From Indibacter alkaliphilus LW1 (GTDB taxonomy: Bacteria; Bacteroidota; Bacteroidia; Cytophagales; Cyclobacteriaceae): DNA of 41,286 nucleotides. Of the stretch, positions 39,877 to 41,286 are shown piece by piece. Below the pieces are notes generated by a model. It saw only the letters and a list, made by a program, of their open reading frames with translations. It was not told where the DNA came from and did not search any database. Within the stretch, counting starts at the first letter, position 1; each line of letters starts with the position of its first letter. A program made the translations under genes and the position numbers. The DNA is taken from assembly GCF_000295935.2 (NCBI RefSeq), contig NZ_ALWO02000029.1, positions 1-41,286 on the forward strand. Reading direction: 5' to 3'.

Positions 39877-41158
39877 TGGCTTGTCCGAGTTTTTGAAATG
39901 TATTTCTGAATACTTCCTCCTCTTCTTCTAGAAGTGTGACTCTAAATCCTCTCAGATCAGAGCAGAATGAGCTGATGGGAACTACGCATATTTGGTAAGC
40001 AGCCAACAAATAATATACAAACCTTTTATCCATTGGCATTTCAGTTTCTTGAAGCCATCCATTCAGAAGCGATTGAATTTTTTTGTCTTCTATGGGTAGC
40101 TTTTGAGACGGGGCAAGGAAATCTTCATCAAAAACTATAGTATTGTAAAATGCTCCTTGGGTAGGATTGAATTTGATGCCAGGAATGTCCCCAAGAATTT
40201 CTTTCATGATTCTGCTCCTTTGCCCAATTCGTTCATTTTGCTCCATTCTATAAGCTTTGTATTCAGGATGACTCATGATTTTGGGGATAGAAAGCTGCGG
40301 GAGTATTGTTGAACAGACTTCAATCATTTTTGCGTTTTCCAATGTCTGGCAGAGTTTCGCAAATTCCTTGGAGGCATTTCTGTTGTAAAACTCCATCCAT
40401 CCGCACCTAGAGCCTGGCCAAGGAAATTCTTTGGAAATCCCTTTCAGAGAAATAGCAGGCAATTCGCCTATTACCTCAGCCAATGCAGTTGCCTCAATAC
40501 CATTGTAAGTAATATTTTGATAGATTTCATCAGCAATCAAGAGCAAGTTGAATTCCTTCGCGATTTGTACAAAACCTTCCAAAACATCCTTTGGATAAAC
40601 CATACCTGTGGGATTGTCGGGATTGATGATGAGAATCCCTACAATACTGGGGTTGTATTTGACTTTATTGTACAGGTCTTCCATATCAGGTAGCCATTGG
40701 TTATCCGGATCGAGTTTGTAGGTAATCGGAGCGGTATTGGCATGGGCAGCTTCTGCTGAGCTATGCGTGCTGTATGCGGGTGAAGGTCCTATAATTCTTG
40801 CTGTAGGAATCAAAAATTGATAGAGCTTGGCTATGGCATCACCAAGACCATTGAAAAAAAGAATATCGTCAGCAGTGATTTGGGTGCCTTTTTTTTCATT
40901 ATTGATTTTGGCAAGGAACTGACGGGTTTCCAGTACTCCTTTAGAATCTGCATAACCGTAGGTTTTGTCATCCTGTACTAAGTCAGATACGATGGCTTTC
41001 ATCCAAGAAGGAATGGTATTACTTTTTTGTATAGGGTCACCAATATTTTCCCACGTGATGGGATATCCCAATGCTTCAATTTCCCGTGCTTTTTTGACAA
41101 TGCCCCGGATCTCGTAGGAAAGCTCTTCTGCCCCGGGTCTTAAAAGTAGGTTTCTCAT
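39830..41158 (-). CDS. PLP-dependent aminotransferase (class I/II)
   Basis: 442 residues from ATG 41158; the frame stays open 33 nt further upstream, but the shorter start gives the family-typical N-terminus (MRNLLLRPGAEELSYEIRGI). Fold type I features: NPDNPTG (about 179-185), ADEIYQNITY, and the Schiff-base lysine near 243 in SLKGISKEFPWPGSRCGW. Alanine- or aspartate-type transaminases are the likely relatives; the amino donor is not determined. Its C-terminal codons overlap the opposite-strand phospholipase-like gene by 47 nt. Confidence 0.87.
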   Translation of the reverse strand: MRNLLLRPGAEELSYEIRGIVKKAREIEALGYPITWENIGDPIQKSNTIPSWMKAIVSDLVQDDKTYGYADSKGVLETRQFLAKINNEKKGTQITADDILFFNGLGDAIAKLYQFLIPTARIIGPSPAYSTHSSAEAAHANTAPITYKLDPDNQWLPDMEDLYNKVKYNPSIVGILIINPDNPTGMVYPKDVLEGFVQIAKEFNLLLIADEIYQNITYNGIEATALAEVIGELPAISLKGISKEFPWPGSRCGWMEFYNRNASKEFAKLCQTLENAKMIEVCSTILPQLSIPKIMSHPEYKAYRMEQNERIGQRSRIMKEILGDIPGIKFNPTQGAFYNTIVFDEDFLAPSQKLPIEDKKIQSLLNGWLQETEMPMDKRFVYYLLAAYQICVVPISSFCSDLRGFRVTLLEEEEEVFRNTFQKLGQAIRTYLNISKMEKSFS

Positions 41159-41286
41159 GTGCTTACCAGTGTTTCGTTGACAAAGAAACAAAAAACAAGA
41201 ATAATTATTGAAGAAAGTTCAATAAGATCTCTGAATTTTTGAAGATTAATTTTTACTTAATATATTATATGAATATCCGCCTACAT

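Overview
This window looks like a chromosome segment from a Bacteroidota, most likely a member of the Cytophagia/Cyclobacteriaceae. The evidence is the family mix (DUF4221-type and 6-bladed propeller lipoproteins, DUF1684, paired RND permeases, a TM-anchored RNase Y next to zapA) and promoters of the Bacteroidota type (TTG, 19 nt, TAnnTTTG, seen perfectly before rpsT). Assignment below phylum is inference. No tRNA, CRISPR array, prophage or classical transposase was found.

Layout. 1-250 holds a hairpin repeat, a 5S-rRNA-like 3' remnant and a terminator. 595-2586 (minus) is a membrane operon: SPFH protein, two small TM plus PH-like proteins, and a 56-aa ribbon-helix-helix (RHH) regulator, with a palindromic operator-like site before the first gene. 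Next come an M23 peptidase lipoprotein, fabG, a GxxExxY nuclease gene flanked by 25-bp inverted repeats (5186-5726), lpdA, and an ECF sigma/anti-sigma pair. 9018-11856 is an AT-rich operon with a small Cys-rich secreted peptide, two propeller-type lipoproteins and a CxxC lipoprotein. Then follow DUF2721, a glycerophosphodiesterase, threonine aldolase, about 1 kb of repeats and gene relics, and rarA.

17595-25914 is an RND efflux locus: a membrane fusion lipoprotein and two different permeases. The permeases are separated by a GIY-YIG nuclease gene lying between two copies of a repeat block. 26150-29400 is a tandemly duplicated and decayed region. It holds a second propeller lipoprotein plus secreted peptide, a duplicated 3' end of the second permease, a MazEF pair whose toxin has an in-frame stop, and the 3' remnant of another propeller gene.

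29593-41158 is mainly housekeeping: M20 peptidase, MtfA-like peptidase, rny, zapA, a coiled-coil gene, pheT, DUF1684, radC, rpsT, a phospholipase C/S1-P1-like protein and an aminotransferase.

Three themes deserve a second look. (1) Two unrelated small nuclease genes (GxxExxY and GIY-YIG) each sit inside their own short-repeat framework, resembling non-transposase mobile units. (2) Small secreted Cys peptides are paired with propeller lipoproteins at two loci, with a third propeller remnant. (3) A family of tiny intergenic hairpins changes loop and stem together, so pairing is kept while sequence drifts.
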